Of a DNA stretch of 64,000 nt, positions 25,123-32,990 are shown piece by piece. Every line of letters begins with the position of its first letter. Position 1 is the stretch's first letter. This DNA is from CAWCAW01 sp963714125. Lineage in GTDB: Bacteria > Actinomycetota > Acidimicrobiia > Acidimicrobiales > UBA8190. The translations under genes were made by a program, and so were the position numbers. The stretch lies in the NCBI GenBank assembly GCA_963714125.1, contig OY970234.1, positions 2,480,001 through 2,544,000 on the forward strand, given 5' to 3'. The notes under the pieces were generated by a model, which saw nothing but the letters and a program-made list of their open reading frames with translations, ran no database searches and had not been told where the DNA came from.

Positions 25123-27555
25123 ATGACGGGACACGCTCGGACGAAACACTTGCGATTCGTCTTGGCGTTCGCAACGTTCGTCGGTGCGGTTGGCATAGTT
25201 GGACTGGTCCTACCGGGGATGGCTTCTGGCGTGATTGGCTGGCAAAACTCTCCGGCTGGTGCGCTTCCCCTGCCGAGCGGTCCCGATGCCCCGGACACGA
25301 ACCCACAAGTGAACTTCACCAACCTTGCTTGTTCCTCCGACGGGACATGCCTGGGCCTTGGTCAGTATGACTCCGGCGGAATGGTCTACGAGACCTTCGA
25401 CACCACGTATCCGGGCGCAGGCGGGACTTGGACGGCAACGGAACCTCCTGTGCCCAGCGGTATTCCCGGTGGAACGGGCGATCAACTCGCTGGGTACAAC
25501 GCGGTGGCTTGTTACAACAGCACTCCTTACGGCACCTGCGTCGCCGTCGGCAGCGCCTTGGACGGCTCCGGGACCAACAATTACCAGTCGATCCTGAACA
25601 GTTTCTCGAACGGCGCGTGGACGACGACGGTGGCCCCGCTACCGGCGACCGCCAGCATCGGGGCTGGTGAACAGGGCACCGAACTTGACGAGATCACCTG
25701 TCCGGGCGTGGGCACCTGCGTCGCCGTCGGCGGCTACGACGATGCGATGGAGAACAATTATCCTGAGCCGCTCATCGAGACATTGTCAGGTGGGTCTTGG
25801 ACCTACACGGTGCCGACCAACAATGTCGGCACCGCGCCGAACTTTCTATCGCAGGTGGCTTGTGCATCGGCCACCAGCTGCACCGCCATTGGCGTCAATA
25901 ACAACGGTCCCGTGGTGTACACCGGGTTCGGCAACTCGTGGAGCAGTGCTCAGCTCCCTGTGCCTTCGAACCCCGCGCCCCTCAATGTGGTCAAGCCGGG
26001 GTCACTCGCCTGTGCCAGCGACGACACTTGCATTGCCACTGGGCAGTACGAGGTTGCGTCGTCGACTGGTACGGACAGCGTCGTCTGGGGCAGCTACCAG
26101 GGAGGGCCTTGGACCATAGGGGCGACATTCCCGAACAAGAACGGCGTGTACACCTCAGCCTGTCCCACCGCTGGAGTGTGTCTATCGGTGGGGGACTCAC
26201 GGCCGTCGACGCACGTAGAAAATCCATTGGTGGCCACCTTCGCGAACGACACCTGGAACCAGGCCGCCGCACCTATCCCGGCCAACGGCGACGGAGGTCT
26301 CTTGGAGAACGTCACATGTGCCCCTGACGGCACGTGTGCCGCCGTGGGCCAGTACTACGACGACAACGGCAACGCGGATGCCCTGGTGGACACCTACCAG
26401 AACAACACGTGGAGTGCCTACCCCTATCCGCCTACTGAGCCGAATGATGCCGCCCCCGAGTCCGTCGACGAGCTGACAGCGGTTTCGTGCGCTGTGTCGG
26501 TGACCACCGGCTGCACGGCTTTGGGCGACTACCTGGATGTCAACAATAATGTCGAAGGGCTTTTGGATAACGCCGTACAGGTAGCCGGCGACACCGCCAC
26601 CGTTACCGTCGTCCCGACGCCGTTCACCGCCTCGACGGGGGGCACCTACACCGTGACGGTGAGCGGGAGCAATGGCACCCCAACCGGAACTGTGATGGTC
26701 GCCGACGATGCCGGAAATACCTGCCCTGCCAACATCGTTCTGGCGACAGGGACCGGGACGTGCACCGTCGCCGACGAGAGTGATTACGGTGGTCCGTACA
26801 CGGTCACCGCTTCCTATTCGGGCGACCTGACATACCTGCCCGCCTCGGGCACCATCAGCGTCGACCCCGAACCCACCGCCAGCGGCACGGCCAGCGCTAC
26901 GGCTGGCGATGTGAGTGTCACGGCGTCAGGTGGAGGCGCCACCGACGTGGTCACGGCCACCCAATATCCCGCCGATCCCGTGGGGGCACCGTCGGGATTC
27001 AACTCCTCGGGCGTCTATGTGGACGTGGCCTTGGCGCAACCGACCGGCTTCACCAGCGCCGCGATCAGCGTGTGCAGCGCCAGCTTTGCCAGTGGCGATC
27101 AGCTCTACTGGTATGACTCGAACCTGACGACCTGGGCGCCGACAAGTCCGGCCGCCACCTTCAGCAGCGGGTGCCTGGCGGTGACGTTGAACGGCTCCAC
27201 CAGCCCCACGCTGAGCGAGCTCGACGGCACCGTGTTCGGCGCTGGCATCCCGGTGGTGACCGGCTTTGCCATCACCACCACCAGTGCCAACCTCCCGGCA
27301 GCCACCCCGAACGTGCCCTACGCCACCCAGCTGGAGGCAACCGACGGGGCCACCCCCTACCGTTGGCACATCGTGGCCGGCGGCGGCACCCTTCCCAGGG
27401 GCTTGCGGGTGCATCTCGACGGCATGCTCTCGGGCCGGCCTCGTCACAGCGACGCCCCCGGCACCTACTCCTTCACGGTAAAGGCCACCACCCATGGGTC
27501 TCGAGGGCACCCCAGGGAGATCACCACGAAGACGCTCAGCCTCACCGTGTCGTGA
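25123..27555 (+). CDS. Large secreted protein with eight Cys-pair repeats and Ig-like domains
   Basis: 810 residues from ATG 25123, with AAGGGGGGGACG directly upstream. Residues 1-35 form a signal peptide. Then come about eight repeats of roughly 50-60 residues, each with a core such as LACSSDGTCLGLGQY, ITCPGVGTCVAVGGY, VTCAPDGTCAAVGQY, where two Cys 7-11 residues apart probably form a disulphide. The pattern resembles the propeller-like repeats of actinobacterial sialidase-related proteins. Around residues 500-590 there is a bacterial Ig-like domain (TVTVVPTPFTASTGGTYTVTV, YTVTASYSGDLTYLPASG). The C-terminus has a putative-Ig (He_PIG-type) domain (TPNVPYATQLEATDGATPYRW). Function is likely adhesive or surface-structural. 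Confidence 0.82.
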   Translation: MTGHARTKHLRFVLAFATFVGAVGIVGLVLPGMASGVIGWQNSPAGALPLPSGPDAPDTNPQVNFTNLACSSDGTCLGLGQYDSGGMVYETFDTTYPGAGGTWTATEPPVPSGIPGGTGDQLAGYNAVACYNSTPYGTCVAVGSALDGSGTNNYQSILNSFSNGAWTTTVAPLPATASIGAGEQGTELDEITCPGVGTCVAVGGYDDAMENNYPEPLIETLSGGSWTYTVPTNNVGTAPNFLSQVACASATSCTAIGVNNNGPVVYTGFGNSWSSAQLPVPSNPAPLNVVKPGSLACASDDTCIATGQYEVASSTGTDSVVWGSYQGGPWTIGATFPNKNGVYTSACPTAGVCLSVGDSRPSTHVENPLVATFANDTWNQAAAPIPANGDGGLLENVTCAPDGTCAAVGQYYDDNGNADALVDTYQNNTWSAYPYPPTEPNDAAPESVDELTAVSCAVSVTTGCTALGDYLDVNNNVEGLLDNAVQVAGDTATVTVVPTPFTASTGGTYTVTVSGSNGTPTGTVMVADDAGNTCPANIVLATGTGTCTVADESDYGGPYTVTASYSGDLTYLPASGTISVDPEPTASGTASATAGDVSVTASGGGATDVVTATQYPADPVGAPSGFNSSGVYVDVALAQPTGFTSAAISVCSASFASGDQLYWYDSNLTTWAPTSPAATFSSGCLAVTLNGSTSPTLSELDGTVFGAGIPVVTGFAITTTSANLPAATPNVPYATQLEATDGATPYRWHIVAGGGTLPRGLRVHLDGMLSGRPRHSDAPGTYSFTVKATTHGSRGHPREITTKTLSLTVS

Positions 27556-27566
27556 CGTCTTGCTGA

Positions 27567-27842
27567 CTACTTCGTCGCTTCGGTAATCCCCGCGCCTCTG
27601 AGCATCCGTCGCAGGTCCATGACCTGCTGTTCGTCAATGTCGTGATGGTGAGGGACGTCGAACGTCTGGGTCTCAGCTCCGAGCGTGACTGCGTAGCGGC
27701 CGTCGCTCTTCTCGGTCACGGTGCCGACACTCTCGAGCAGTGACAGGACGTCATGCCACTGGATGTTGTGACTGACGGGATGACCGAAGATCTTCTCCAC
27801 AGTCGCCCGGTGGTGCGCATCAAGTCCCTTACCGTCTACCAC
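27567..27842 (-). CDS. Conserved small actinobacterial protein, HicA-like fold possible
   Basis: 91 residues from GTG 27842, chosen because GGGGGAGCTGAA immediately precedes it; an ATG at 27902 would add 20 unlikely residues. The core HHRATVEKIFGHPVSHNIQW, DVLSLLESVGTV, GRYAVTLG and VPHHHDIDEQQVMDLRRMLRGAGI matches a widespread actinobacterial hypothetical family. The His-rich strand and final helix recall HicA-type double-stranded RNA-binding folds, but no HicB partner is next to it, so a toxin role is not supported. It converges with the large secreted protein. Confidence 0.75.
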   Translation of the reverse strand: MVDGKGLDAHHRATVEKIFGHPVSHNIQWHDVLSLLESVGTVTEKSDGRYAVTLGAETQTFDVPHHHDIDEQQVMDLRRMLRGAGITEATK

Positions 27843-28041
27843 TTCAGCTCCCCCACCTTGTCTGGGCGTCGTTAGGCATGTCCACAGCGTCTCCCGAGTC
27901 ATCGGGCCTCAACGGCCCATAATCACGGTACACCGGGAGAGCGGTGACAGTCGCGGGCCAACCGAGTCACAGTCCGATCCGATGTCGTTACCTCCCCACA
28001 ACACCAACGCGTGAACCAAACTCGATTGCTAGCTTGTCAAT

Positions 28042-28962
28042 GTGTCCCTCGAATGGCCGGACCTGTCCTACGAGCAATGGCACGAGACGTGTGACACGCT
28101 GCACGCCTACACGCAACTTCTCGGGAAGCTTGCCGTGGCCCTGGCGCCACCCGAGCCACAGCTCCAGCATGCGGCGTTACGTCTGACGGCCCGGGGATGG
28201 GAGACCTCGCCGCTGCCGGCGCCCGATGGCTCGGGCACCGTCGTCGGCGCCATCGACCTCCATTCCCATGAAGTGGCGGTGGAAGCCAGCAACGGGGGCA
28301 CGCGCCGCGTGGCGCTCACTCCCGATCGCCCCGTGGGCGCGGTTACGCGCGATGTTCTGGACGCTGTCGGTGGCCTCGTCGGCACCGTCGCCATCAACCC
28401 GATTCCCCAGGAGGTGCCTTGGACCGTGCCGCTGGACGAGGACGACGAGCACGGGCGTTATGACCCGAATCAGGTCGCCTCGTACTTCGCCGCCGCCACT
28501 CAGGCCGCCCTCATCCTGGCGGAATACCGTGCGCCGTTTCGGGGACGATCCACACCGGTGAACGCGTGGTGGGGGTCGTTCGACATCGCCGTCAGTCTGT
28601 TCTCCGGGCTCCCCGCCGCGCCACCATCGAATGACTTCATCATGCGTAACGCCATGGACTCCCAGGAGGTAGCCGTCGGCTGGTGGCCAGGAGATCAGCG
28701 ATACGGCAGCGCCGCCTTCTATGCCTATGCACACCCGGCGCCGGCTGCGTTCGCGGCGGCGACACTCTCTCCACCGTCAGCCCATTGGAATGCCACTCTG
28801 GGCGAGTACGTCCTCGACTGGGCCGACCTCGGCAAGAGCGCCGACCCGCATCGAGATGGAGTCGAGTTTGCCCGCTCCGCCTTTCGCCACGCGTGCGTCG
28901 TCTGTGAATGGGATCCGACTCTGGCCGCCAGTGTCGAAGGAACGCCACCGCCTCTTGCCTAA
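28042..28962 (+). CDS. DUF5996 family protein
   Basis: 306 residues. The N-terminus LEWPDLSYEQWHETCDTLHAYTQLLGKLAVALAPPEP is characteristic of DUF5996, a bacterial family of unknown function. Other conserved parts are LTARGWETSPLP, IDLHSHEVAVE, VNAWWGSFDIAVSLFSG, SQEVAVGWWPGD and FYAYAHPAP. It has many Trp and His residues and no membrane segment, so a cytoplasmic enzyme or binding protein is plausible. The start is a GTG or ATG at 28042 that gives the full family N-terminus. A 16-bp perfect palindrome follows its stop by 2 bp. Confidence 0.9.
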   Translation: MSLEWPDLSYEQWHETCDTLHAYTQLLGKLAVALAPPEPQLQHAALRLTARGWETSPLPAPDGSGTVVGAIDLHSHEVAVEASNGGTRRVALTPDRPVGAVTRDVLDAVGGLVGTVAINPIPQEVPWTVPLDEDDEHGRYDPNQVASYFAAATQAALILAEYRAPFRGRSTPVNAWWGSFDIAVSLFSGLPAAPPSNDFIMRNAMDSQEVAVGWWPGDQRYGSAAFYAYAHPAPAAFAAATLSPPSAHWNATLGEYVLDWADLGKSADPHRDGVEFARSAFRHACVVCEWDPTLAASVEGTPPPLA

Positions 28963-28964
28963 CG

Positions 28965-28980
28965 CCTCAGTCGACTGAGG
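28965..28980. terminator. 16-bp perfect palindrome after the DUF5996 gene
   Basis: CCTCAGTCGACTGAGG is identical on both strands and begins two bases after the stop codon. The position suits a transcript-end hairpin with a tiny loop, but a protein-binding site upstream of the sigma-factor gene is also possible. Confidence 0.45.
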
Positions 28981-29038
28981 TGCGGTGAAGTACCGGGGCG
29001 GTTGGCCATCGGTCTCGTCGTTGGTCCGCCTGGCTCGG

Positions 29039-29060
29039 TGACCCTAGCGGGTCAGATAAT
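29039..29060 (+). promoter_or_regulatory. Inverted repeat and -10-like box before the sigma-factor gene
   Basis: TGACCC-tagc-GGGTCA is a 6-bp inverted repeat directly followed by GATAAT, a fair -10 box, about 72 bp before the chosen GTG start of the sigma factor. A repeat touching the -10 box suggests a repressor site or autoregulation. No good -35 at 17 bp is seen. Confidence 0.4.
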
Positions 29061-29131
29061 TAGTGGAACCTTTCGGACCCTTCGTGCGTCATATCACTGT
29101 GACAGTGGGTTACGAAGAGGAGACTGTACTC

Positions 29132-29593
29132 GTGGAGCTAGATCCGGTGTCCCCACCTGATTTAGCAACGCTGTATCTCAGCCAGCGAGCTGGGATGATC
29201 CGCCTGGCGCGCTTGTTGACGGGATCAAATGCCGTCGCCGAGGACGTCGTCCAAGAGGCCTTTTTGAAGATGCATGGCGCCATGCCGTCACCCCAGAACC
29301 CAGAAGCGTATCTCCGGACCGTTGTCACCAATCTCTCCCGGAGCCACATGCGCCACCGCCAGGTGGAGCAACGCATCCGAGTAGCGCCTCGGGTCGCCAT
29401 CTCCGACCCTGAGATTGACGAGACATGGTCAGCGGTGTGTCGCCTGCCTTTTCGCCAACGGGCCGTCTTGGCGTTGCGTTTCTATGAAGACATGACGGAG
29501 GCCGACATCGCCCGAGTCCTCAACTGTCGACCGGGAACGGTCAAGTCAACTTTGCATCGCGCTCTATCGAGATTGAGACACGACCTGTCATGA
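29132..29593 (+). CDS. ECF-type RNA polymerase sigma factor (SigE-like)
   Basis: 153 residues from GTG 29132, with GAAGAGGAGA upstream; a GTG at 29063 would add 23 residues. Region 2 is visible as LYLSQRAGMIRLARLLTG, AEDVVQEAFLKMHGAM and AYLRTVVTNLSRSHMR. Region 4 is LPFRQRAVLALRFYEDMTEADIARVLNC followed by RPGTVKSTLHRALSRLRHDL, a clean helix-turn-helix. It directs polymerase to a small regulon. Its stop overlaps the start of the next gene in ATGA, so the two are translationally coupled. In ECF operons this position usually holds an anti-sigma factor. Confidence 0.93.
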   Translation: MELDPVSPPDLATLYLSQRAGMIRLARLLTGSNAVAEDVVQEAFLKMHGAMPSPQNPEAYLRTVVTNLSRSHMRHRQVEQRIRVAPRVAISDPEIDETWSAVCRLPFRQRAVLALRFYEDMTEADIARVLNCRPGTVKSTLHRALSRLRHDLS

Positions 29594-30282
29594 CCGAAGC
29601 AGATGACCTCGAGCAGCGCCTGCGGCGCACGTTCCGCTCCATTGCAGAGCTTCCCGTAGAGTCGCGAGCGGCTGGACACGGCGCGCCGATACGTCTGCTA
29701 ACGATCGGAGCCGTCGTCGCCCTAGGCGGCGCGGCCTTTGGCCTCGCACTTGCGTACGGCCCACGAAACTCGGCACCGGGAATCCGACCGGGAAGCCCGC
29801 CAAATACATCGATAGTCATTCCGACGTCCACAACGACAACGACGACCAGCCCGCCGGCGACCACAGAGCCCAGCACCACGACGACGCTGCCATCTTCGGC
29901 TCTCCCAACCGCACCAAACTGTGACACCGGCGGTTCTGGATTCGAACCCACCGAGATCTTCATCGGCTGCGCCACGAGCGCCGATTTTCTGAGCAATCTT
30001 CAGTGGACCAGTTGGACTCCGACTAGCGCCACGGGCACAGCTATACACAACATCAACAATTGTGAGCCGGACTGCGCGGGGGGCACCTACGCCAAGTTTC
30101 CAGTCGAGGTGACCCTGACCGATCCCACCACCGTGTACGGGGTGTACTCATTTGCCACCATCACGATGAATCCAACGACAAACAGTGGGAGTGAAGAATC
30201 CGCCACCGACGGGGATTGTTCGCCGGCAGGACCCTGTTCCCAGATGGGTTCCGATTGGGGCTTCGTTCCCAACAGCCCGTAG
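29590..30282 (+). CDS. Single-pass membrane protein coupled to the sigma factor
   Basis: 230 residues. The first ~30 (MTEADDLEQRLRRTFRSIAELP) are a short cytoplasmic helical stretch. One membrane helix (RLLTIGAVVALGGAAFGLALAYG) follows, then a Ser/Thr/Pro linker (about 40 residues rich in TTTT and PATTEPST), then an outside domain with several Cys (APNCDTGG, IGCATS, NNCEPDCAGG, DGDCSPAGPC). The topology fits an ECF partner that senses an extracytoplasmic signal, but I see no zinc HxxxCxxC anti-sigma motif. The ATGA overlap with the sigma gene is the main support for a regulatory link. Confidence 0.8.
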   Translation: MTEADDLEQRLRRTFRSIAELPVESRAAGHGAPIRLLTIGAVVALGGAAFGLALAYGPRNSAPGIRPGSPPNTSIVIPTSTTTTTTSPPATTEPSTTTTLPSSALPTAPNCDTGGSGFEPTEIFIGCATSADFLSNLQWTSWTPTSATGTAIHNINNCEPDCAGGTYAKFPVEVTLTDPTTVYGVYSFATITMNPTTNSGSEESATDGDCSPAGPCSQMGSDWGFVPNSP

Positions 30283-30444
30283 TGGTGGCGGGGCGCAAAC
30301 AAGAACGACGTCGGCAGGCGCGCGCGTCGACAAGCCACTGCCAATCGACGGAGGGATCCGTCCGTTGCTGCCCGTTGCATCACAGCGCGGCGGGCTCGAT
30401 TCTTTGGGCTGGCTCCCCTCTGCGATCAGGAGCGCCTTGTAAAC

Positions 30445-30855
30445 GTGCCTGCTGACCTTCGTCGACGCTGGGGCATACACGACGGCGGTGAAGTGGCATT
30501 TATCGATTTGGGTGAGGCAGCATTACTGCTCCCCGGGGGCATGAAGGCTGCACGGGCCGAGTCGCGTCGTGTCTTTGCCGCCGGTGCGTACGATGAGGGA
30601 GTCGCCTCTCTCACCGACCCAGACCTTGCCGACGAGACCCGTTCTCTTCGACGAGAGAGTTCTCGTAGCGCTTCTCATCGGAGAACGCCTCCCGATTTCT
30701 CAATCCTCAGAGCGTTTCACCACTTCCTACTTCTACTTTCGGGCGTGTCGTGCGTTCGTGCTGGGCGCAAGTGGAAAGCTCTCAGGTCCGTTCAAAGCGC
30801 TCGATTCCGAACGTCAAGCCTTGGCGCTCGGAGAAATGTTGGCGCTGCCCGATGA
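30445..30855 (+). pseudogene. AbrB-type antitoxin, probably decayed
   Basis: The start of the frame, VPADLRRRWGIHDGGEVAFIDLGEAALLLPGG, is the second half of a SpoVT/AbrB DNA-binding fold as found in VapB/MazE antitoxins, followed by helix MKAARAESRRVFAAG and DPDLADE, the usual end of this antitoxin family. Two things look broken. The first beta strand (DQERLVN) lies upstream of GTG 30445 and has no start codon back to the preceding stop. No stop follows DLADE, so the frame runs ~70 residues through the overlapping toxin gene. Confidence 0.55.
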
Positions 30856-31066
30856 CGTTGGGCTCCCAGACCCGCGCTCTCTGGTACCCGTCATGATTGA
30901 AGTCCAAGGTCGTCATCCGCAGCTAACCCTGCTCAACACGGAGGCAGTTGCGGCAGCACTTCTCCTCAACGCCCGCCTCGTACTCACTGCCCCAACCGCT
31001 CGCGGCCAGCTCGCCGACGTGCTGGAAGCCGAATCAATCAACTGGAGCGTCGTCGAGCTGCCTTAG
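30569..31066 (+). CDS. PIN-domain-like toxin remnant (VapC type)
   Basis: Up to 165 codons in another frame overlapping the antitoxin. The recognisable part starts around residue 25 with RPVLFDERVLVALLIGERLP and continues with YFRACRAF, LMVPVMIEVQGRHPQLTLLNTEAVAAALLLNARLVL and LADVLEAESINWSVVEL. An acidic residue next to the first strand (FDE) and a second acidic position (LNTEAVAAALLL) are where PIN nucleases place catalytic Asp/Glu. There is no normal start next to VLFDE, so translation must begin at an upstream GTG or not at all. Assigned by position beside an AbrB antitoxin; fold assignment is tentative. Confidence 0.45.
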   Translation: MSLPPVRTMRESPLSPTQTLPTRPVLFDERVLVALLIGERLPISQSSERFTTSYFYFRACRAFVLGASGKLSGPFKALDSERQALALGEMLALPDDVGLPDPRSLVPVMIEVQGRHPQLTLLNTEAVAAALLLNARLVLTAPTARGQLADVLEAESINWSVVELP

Positions 31067-31127
31067 GCGGCGAATCCAGCGGCAAGCAGCTCCGCAAGCT
31101 TCACCCGTCTACCCCGTGAGCCGTGAC

Positions 31128-31157
31128 CGAGTGGGCCGTACACGAGTGGGCCGTACA
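31128..31157 (+). repeat. Two tandem copies of a 15-bp unit at the left tRNA-fragment edge
   Basis: cgagtgggccgtaca occurs at 31128-31142 and again at 31143-31157. The second copy runs into the 43-bp tRNA-derived repeat, so the tRNA end was itself duplicated at this junction. Confidence 0.9.
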
Positions 31158-31188
31158 GGACTTGAACCTGTGACCCCTTGCGTGTCAT
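31146..31188 (+). repeat. Left copy of 43-bp direct repeat (tRNA-Val 3' half)
   Basis: 43 bases identical to 32993-33035. On the reverse strand they spell the tRNA-Val acceptor, T arm, variable region and anticodon end, without the 5' half. Identity stops inside the anticodon loop. Such partial tRNA copies are typical att sites left by tRNA-targeting integrases. Confidence 0.92.
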
Positions 31189-31508
31189 AGGACGTCAGAG
31201 TGTCAATCGATACGACTCGATGACATTCGAGATCAGGTCTGAGCCGGTTCGACGGTACTGCACGTTATTGGATGAGATCCGAGTCCATTCGACGAATGGC
31301 TCCCTACATCGCTCCCCGGCGGAATCGCGATTGGTGGCGATATCGGATGCTTTTACCTCAGGGCACGAGAGCAAACCCAGCAGCTTCGAGCGGGCCGTTG
31401 GACCACCACGGGGCTACGCGCCAGATGCCAATCGGGCCAGCGAGCCTCGTCTGCTCGTCAGCGCTCCAACGGCGAGAGGTCTTCGGTGGCTTGTGTCGGG
31501 CCCCTTAA

Positions 31509-32912
31509 ATGAGCTTCGTCGACGCAGCCGAGCGAACTCGCTACGCTTTGGCGGTGCGACCACCTCCGGTTCAGTATGCCGACAGTAACGGCGTGCGCAT
31601 TGCATACCAAGTGTTCGGAAGCGGCCCGTTTGACATTGTGTATGCCCCATCGCACGTCACTCACGTCGAGCTGGTGTGGAGCGTGCAGCCATGGGCAAGG
31701 TTTCTTGAACGCCTCGGGGGGCTTGGCCGCGTCATCGTTTTCGACAAGCGCGGGACCGGAATGTCGGACCGTTCCGTGGGTCTTCCCGACATGGAGGAGC
31801 GCATGGACGACATCCGTGCCGTCATGGACGCCGCCGGATCGGAGCGAGCCGCGCTCATCGGCACTTCTGAAGGCGGGACGATGTGTGCGCTCTTTGCGGC
31901 AACGTTCCCGGATAGGTGCTGGGCCTTGGTGCTTTGGGGTTCAATTCCCCGTCTTCGCTTTGCTCGCGACTATCGAGGTGGGCCTACTGACGAAGAACTG
32001 GTTGAAGCCGATACTTGGCTCGAGCAACATCCGTGGGGAGACCGGGAACGCATGGAGAGCCAAGCCGAGTGGATGCTCCCTCGGGGAACGCCTGCGGAAC
32101 GCCAGGCGCTCATCAACATGCTCATGGCCGGGGCGGACGAGAAGTCGATGCGAGTCCTGGACGAAATGAATCGAGATATGGACGTCCGAGCCGCTTTGCC
32201 GGCGATAAGTGCCCCCACCATGGTGACCTGTTGGGAACAGGAACCACCGCACATCACCTTCGGCTCCCGGGCGTTTGCGGATCTCATCCCTCGGGCGGTG
32301 TTCGTGGAGCTGCCGGGCAAGGGTCACTTGCCGTTTGGCAGTGACGACGCCAGGGCCTTCGCACACATCGAAGAATTCCTTACCCGGAGCTGGGACGGCA
32401 AGCAAAGCTCCCCCGAGTTTGACCGCGTCCTGGCGACGATCCTTTTCACCGACGTCGTCGGATCCACCGACAAGGCTGTCGAACTTGGTGACCGGGCCTG
32501 GTTATCGCTGCTCGATCGCCACCATGCTGCGGTTCGGCTCCTGTTAGCCCGCTACCGGGGGATCGAGGTGAACACGATGGGAGATGGCTTCTTGGCTCGC
32601 TTCGATGGCCCTGCCCGTGCGATCCGATGTGCCGACGAGATCACCAAGGCGGTACGTCCGCTTGGTTTAGAGATCCGAGCGGGGCTGCATACCGGTGAGT
32701 GCGAGATGGTCGACGGCCAAGTTGCGGGAATCGCCCTCCACATAGGAGCTCGGGTCGCATCGCAGGCAGGTCCAAGCGAAGTACTCGTCTCTCAGACGGT
32801 ACGGGATCTCATCGTAGGCTCGGGCATTGGCCTTGAGGATCGCGGTACCCGCGAACTGAAGGGCATTCCGGGCACGTGGCAGCTTTATCGCGTTGCCGTC
32901 CTCGCGGCCTGA
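31509..32912 (+). CDS. Alpha/beta hydrolase-class III adenylate cyclase fusion
   Basis: 467 residues; a GTG at 31554 (VRPPPVQYADSNGV) may be the true start, as the hydrolase fold begins there. The N-terminal ~280 residues are an alpha/beta hydrolase: FDKRGTGMSD, the nucleophile elbow LIGTSEGGTMCALFA (Ser in G-T-S-E-G) and a His in GKGHLPFG. Residues ~305-465 are a class III nucleotide cyclase: VLATILFTDVVGSTDKA with the metal Asp, VNTMGDGFLARFDGP with the second metal Asp, and GLHTGECEMVDGQVAGIALHIGARV. Such fusions are common in actinobacteria and would make cAMP in response to a ligand of the hydrolase-like domain. It lies inside the repeat-bounded segment. Confidence 0.92.
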   Translation: MSFVDAAERTRYALAVRPPPVQYADSNGVRIAYQVFGSGPFDIVYAPSHVTHVELVWSVQPWARFLERLGGLGRVIVFDKRGTGMSDRSVGLPDMEERMDDIRAVMDAAGSERAALIGTSEGGTMCALFAATFPDRCWALVLWGSIPRLRFARDYRGGPTDEELVEADTWLEQHPWGDRERMESQAEWMLPRGTPAERQALINMLMAGADEKSMRVLDEMNRDMDVRAALPAISAPTMVTCWEQEPPHITFGSRAFADLIPRAVFVELPGKGHLPFGSDDARAFAHIEEFLTRSWDGKQSSPEFDRVLATILFTDVVGSTDKAVELGDRAWLSLLDRHHAAVRLLLARYRGIEVNTMGDGFLARFDGPARAIRCADEITKAVRPLGLEIRAGLHTGECEMVDGQVAGIALHIGARVASQAGPSEVLVSQTVRDLIVGSGIGLEDRGTRELKGIPGTWQLYRVAVLAA

Positions 32913-32990
32913 GTCTCCCCTAGGAAAGCTCGTGGTAGTAACGATCGGACTCCCGATTGGTCTTGGAAGCGGTGCCAGGGCTGCTCAACG

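Larger units (their letters stand above)
31067..31508. other. Gene-free junction region with tRNA fragment
   Basis: 442 bp between the toxin remnant and the cyclase gene. It contains a 15-bp tandem duplication (31128-31157), a 43-bp copy of the tRNA-Val 3' half (31146-31188) and a 15-base near-palindrome, CCATTCGACGAATGG, at 31285-31299. A 136-codon forward frame (31178-31588) starts within the tRNA copy and shows no domain, so it is not called. Confidence 0.6.

Noticed and set aside
27567..27842. HicA toxin call
   Set aside because: Resemblance is weak and no HicB antitoxin lies next to it.
31146..31188. A second tRNA gene at the left repeat
   Set aside because: Only the 3' half is present; acceptor, D arm and half the anticodon stem are missing.
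31178..31588. 136-codon forward frame starting in the tRNA fragment
   Set aside because: It begins with a TTG inside tRNA-derived sequence and has no recognisable domain; codon pattern does not resemble the neighbours.
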